Part shown: positions 12,044-13,589 of the stretch, piece after piece
How positions within the stretch are numbered: position 1 is the stretch's first letter
Layout: the number at the start of each line of letters is the position of its first letter
NCBI GenBank assembly: GCA_036381125.1
Contig: DASVDK010000181.1
Location: forward strand, 1-13,589
Direction: 5' to 3'
DNA: 13,589 nt
Source: DASVDK01 sp036381125 [NCBI: Thermodesulfobacteriota bacterium]
GTDB lineage: Bacteria; DASVDK01
Notes under the pieces: generated by a model
What the model was told of the DNA's origin: nothing
Databases searched by the model: none
The model's input: the letters and a program-made list of their open reading frames with translations, nothing else
Program-made: the position numbers and the translations under genes

Positions 12044-12121
12044 ATGGGCTACATCATTGCCTGGCTGCTCGGTGTCCCGGCCGTCGTGCTCGCGATCATC
12101 TGGCTCCTGAACAACGGGTAG
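12044..12121 (+). CDS. Membrane microprotein, 25 residues
   Basis: This reading frame encodes 25 residues: a short N-terminus (MGY), a single hydrophobic helix from about residue 4 to 22 with the internal motif WLLGVP, and an Asn-Asn-Gly end. The ATG at 12044 follows the near-perfect ribosome site AAGGAGG (12031-12037) by six bases, much stronger than most sites in this window, which argues for real translation. The same frame extends upstream to 11927 but overlaps the patatin gene and loses protein character. It lies between the patatin hairpin and the next possible gene. Similar very short proteins with a WLLGVP-containing helix occur in other Gram-negative bacteria, to my recollection, but I know of no assigned function. 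Confidence 0.6.
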   Translation: MGYIIAWLLGVPAVVLAIIWLLNNG

Positions 12122-12127
12122 TGCGCC

Positions 12128-12346
12128 GTGTCGGAGCGCCGCGACCGCGACCCGCCCGAGCCGGGCCCCGAGCCGGCATCCGGGGGGACCCGCGCGCCGG
12201 ACGCGGGTGGAGAGGCAGCCGGCACGGCTGGAGGCCCGGGCGCCCGATCGAAGGAGGTCCGCCAGGATCCTCGCACGGGAAAAGGCGAGGACGAGCCGCC
12301 CGAGAGGGGTCGCCAGGACCCCTTGCGGCGCGGGCCTCCCGCCTGA
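12128..12346 (+). CDS. Possible small disordered protein, 72 residues
   Basis: A GTG at 12128, six bases after the microprotein stop, opens a 72-codon frame. The product is hydrophilic and low in complexity: Pro, Gly, Glu, Asp and Arg dominate, there is no hydrophobic core, and no motif is recognisable. The codons would give an intrinsically disordered protein with mixed charge. No ribosome site precedes the GTG, so translation would depend on coupling to the microprotein. Its stop lies inside a terminator-like hairpin, as expected for the last gene of a unit. It could equally be a chance frame in G+C-rich DNA. Confidence 0.35.
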   Translation: MSERRDRDPPEPGPEPASGGTRAPDAGGEAAGTAGGPGARSKEVRQDPRTGKGEDEPPERGRQDPLRRGPPA

Positions 12347-12350
12347 TTTT
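12330..12350 (+). terminator. Candidate intrinsic terminator
   Basis: GCGGG and CCCGC form a 5-bp stem with the loop CCT, and the T-run TTTT follows at 12347-12350. A second hairpin, GGGGTC/GACCCC, lies just upstream at about 12307-12323. This is the only hairpin in the window with a T-tract, and it sits between the 12044-12346 genes and the flavin reductase promoter. Confidence 0.55.
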
Positions 12351-12375
12351 CCGACGCATCTCCGCCGTCTTCGGG

Positions 12376-12381
12376 TACACT
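12376..12381 (+). promoter_or_regulatory. Candidate -10 element for the flavin reductase gene
   Basis: TACACT, identical to the -10 of the tRNA promoter, lies 26 bases before the ATG at 12408. Unlike the three start-adjacent cases, there is room here for a leader with a ribosome site (GGGAGGGGG). The -35 region is not recognisable. Confidence 0.45.
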
Positions 12382-12407
12382 TCGACCGAGGGCCCGGGAG
12401 GGGGTGC

Positions 12408-12917
12408 ATGGCGCTCGATCCGGCGCGACTACGAGACGTGATGCGGCGCGTGCCTCAGCCCGTCGTCGTCGTGACGGTGCGGGCGGGGGACGAGGTGCGC
12501 GGCATGACCGCCGCGTCGTTCACGTCGGTCGCCTTCGCGCCGCCCCTCATCTCGATCGACGTGAAGACCGGCGCCCGTACCCACCGGCTGATCTCCGAGG
12601 CCGGCGCCTTCAGCGTCAACATCCTGGCCCACGATCAGGGCCACCTGGCCGAGCGTTTCGCGCGCCCCGACCTCGAAGGGGCCGAGCAGTTCGCGGAGGT
12701 GCCCCACATCGCCCCGGACGGGGCCGCGCCGCTCATCGAGGGGGCGGTCGGCTATCTCAGGTGCCGGGTCACGGCCGGCTACCCGGGCGGGGACCACACG
12801 ATCTTCGTCGGCGAGGTCGAGTGCGCCGAGGTCGGGCGCGACGCCCCGCCCCTCATCTTCGTCGCGCGCGACTACCACACCACGGGCGGGCGGGTGCCGG
12901 GCCGTGGCCACGGCTAG
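12408..12917 (+). CDS. Flavin reductase-like FMN-binding protein
   Basis: This 169-residue protein belongs to the flavin reductase-like domain family, whose members bind FMN and either supply reduced flavin to two-component monooxygenases or act as stand-alone reductases. Family features are GMTAASFTSVAFAPPLISI (residues 32-50), the helix-and-loop SVNILAHDQGHLAERF and the C-terminal GDHTIFVGEVE. Length matches a single domain. The ATG at 12408 has a GGGAGGGGG ribosome site close upstream and a -10-like TACACT at 12376. A longer in-frame extension to 12207 is rejected because it runs through the terminator. The end overlaps the next gene by 14 bases if that gene starts at 12904. No monooxygenase partner is visible in the window. 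Confidence 0.9.
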   Translation: MALDPARLRDVMRRVPQPVVVVTVRAGDEVRGMTAASFTSVAFAPPLISIDVKTGARTHRLISEAGAFSVNILAHDQGHLAERFARPDLEGAEQFAEVPHIAPDGAAPLIEGAVGYLRCRVTAGYPGGDHTIFVGEVECAEVGRDAPPLIFVARDYHTTGGRVPGRGHG

Positions 12918-13589
12918 CGGGCCCGCCGGCTCGCGGGCGTTCGTGGCGGCGGCGGTTGCCGTGCTGCCGGTGCTCATTGCCGGCGGTGTGGCGCTGGTCC
13001 TCGCCGCGCGCCGCGAGGCGGCGCGGGCGACCGCGGCGGCCGAGACCGCCGCGACCGTCGCCGCTGCCGCGGCCGACGTGCGCCTCGACCTCCTGCGCGC
13101 ACGCCTCGACTCGCTTGCCGCCGACCCCGAGACGGCCCGTTCGGGTGACGCCGCGACGCTCGTGCGCGCTCTCGCCGAGGAGCCGGCCTTTGCCGCCATT
13201 CACCGGATCGGCGCGGACGGCACCCCGCTCGCGGCGGCGCCGCCGGTGAGCGCGCTCGACCGGTCCGCGCTTCGCCTCGAGGCGCCCATCGGCGAGGCGC
13301 CGGGCGAACGGCTCGTCGCCACCGTCTCGCCCGACGCGCTCGTCGCCCCGCTGGCCGAGCGGCTCGACGCGCCGGCCTTGCCGTCCGCGCTTCCGGTCGG
13401 CACGCGTGTGCGGCTCGTGCGGGAGGGGACGCCGGCGTCCGGGTCCGACTCTCCGGTCGCGGCCGAGGCGCCGCTCGGCCATGCCGGGTTCAGGGTCCGC
13501 GTCGAGCTTCCGGCGGCTGCCGGCCGGGCCGCGGCCTTCGGGCGGCTCGGCGCCGGCCTCCTCGGCCTCGCCGGCGCCGCCGCCGCCGG
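12904..13589 (+). CDS. N-terminal part of a membrane sensor/signalling protein
   Basis: The frame from GTG 12904 stays open to the window end, giving 228 codons of an incomplete protein. Residues 12-35 form a membrane helix after a short polar N-terminus. An Ala-rich, charged helix follows (about 36-75), then a probable extracytoplasmic sensor region of alternating segments (AAIHRIGADGTPLAAAP, LVATVSPDALV, GFRVRVELP). A second hydrophobic stretch begins near residue 212 and is cut off. This TM-sensor-TM layout is common to histidine kinases, diguanylate cyclases and chemoreceptors, and the missing C-terminus would decide. The start is uncertain: a GTG at 12943 is an alternative, and no ribosome site is seen for either. 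Overlap with the flavin reductase gene suggests co-transcription. Confidence 0.7.
   Translation, partial: MATASGPAGSRAFVAAAVAVLPVLIAGGVALVLAARREAARATAAAETAATVAAAAADVRLDLLRARLDSLAADPETARSGDAATLVRALAEEPAFAAIHRIGADGTPLAAAPPVSALDRSALRLEAPIGEAPGERLVATVSPDALVAPLAERLDAPALPSALPVGTRVRLVREGTPASGSDSPVAAEAPLGHAGFRVRVELPAAAGRAAAFGRLGAGLLGLAGAAAA

Overview
The window is very G+C-rich bacterial chromosomal DNA. Third codon positions are almost always G or C, GTG starts are common, and the single tRNA gene encodes its own CCA end. The gene content (cytochrome bd oxidase, di-haem peroxidase, SGNH esterases, a small oxidoreductase/cupin cluster, a patatin, a macro domain) and a GGGGTCAG-type repeat array suggest an uncultured, soil- or sediment-type proteobacterium-like lineage such as Myxococcota, Binatota or Methylomirabilota/Rokubacteria. 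No marker gene in the window settles the phylum. There is no phage, plasmid, IS transposase or CRISPR array, so this is core-like chromosome.

Layout. 1-1721 (minus): two tandem paralogous SGNH/GDSL hydrolases, the first cut by the window edge. 1800-2738 (plus): an exported di-haem cytochrome c peroxidase/MauG-family protein, divergent from the hydrolases. 2800-2951: a short tandem repeat array with palindromes, ending just upstream of the cydA promoter. 2998-5404 (plus): cydA-cydB, a short-Q-loop cytochrome bd oxidase. 5405-5818: non-coding, with several inverted repeats. 5819-6118 (minus): a 99-residue membrane protein. 6336-8564 (plus): a tight operon of a short-chain dehydrogenase, a dihydroxyacetophenone-dioxygenase-like cupin and an aldo/keto reductase. 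8584-9572 (minus): a SAM methyltransferase and a tiny beta-rich protein, overlapping by 4 bases. 9748-10770 (plus): a strong sigma70 promoter, a small DNA-binding protein with an AT-hook-like motif, and a macro-domain protein. 10787-10970: tRNA-Arg(CCG) with its own consensus promoter and a following hairpin. 10979-11990: a consensus-perfect sigma54 promoter, a patatin-like phospholipase and a GC hairpin. 12044-12350: a 25-residue membrane microprotein and a possible disordered small protein. 12408-13589: a flavin reductase overlapped by the start of a membrane sensor protein that runs off the window.

The most notable signals are regulatory. The patatin gene has an exact sigma54 -24/-12 element. 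Three plus-strand genes (peroxidase, cydA, SDR) have a TANNNT -10 hexamer only 6-8 bases before the start codon, which suggests leaderless transcripts. A strong promoter at 9748 has two direct repeats two helical turns apart just upstream of it. A microprotein's Shine-Dalgarno sequence is partly inside a small hairpin. No complete novel system could be demonstrated from sequence alone. The SDR-cupin-AKR operon and the DNA-binding/macro-domain pair are the best candidates for undescribed gene partnerships.
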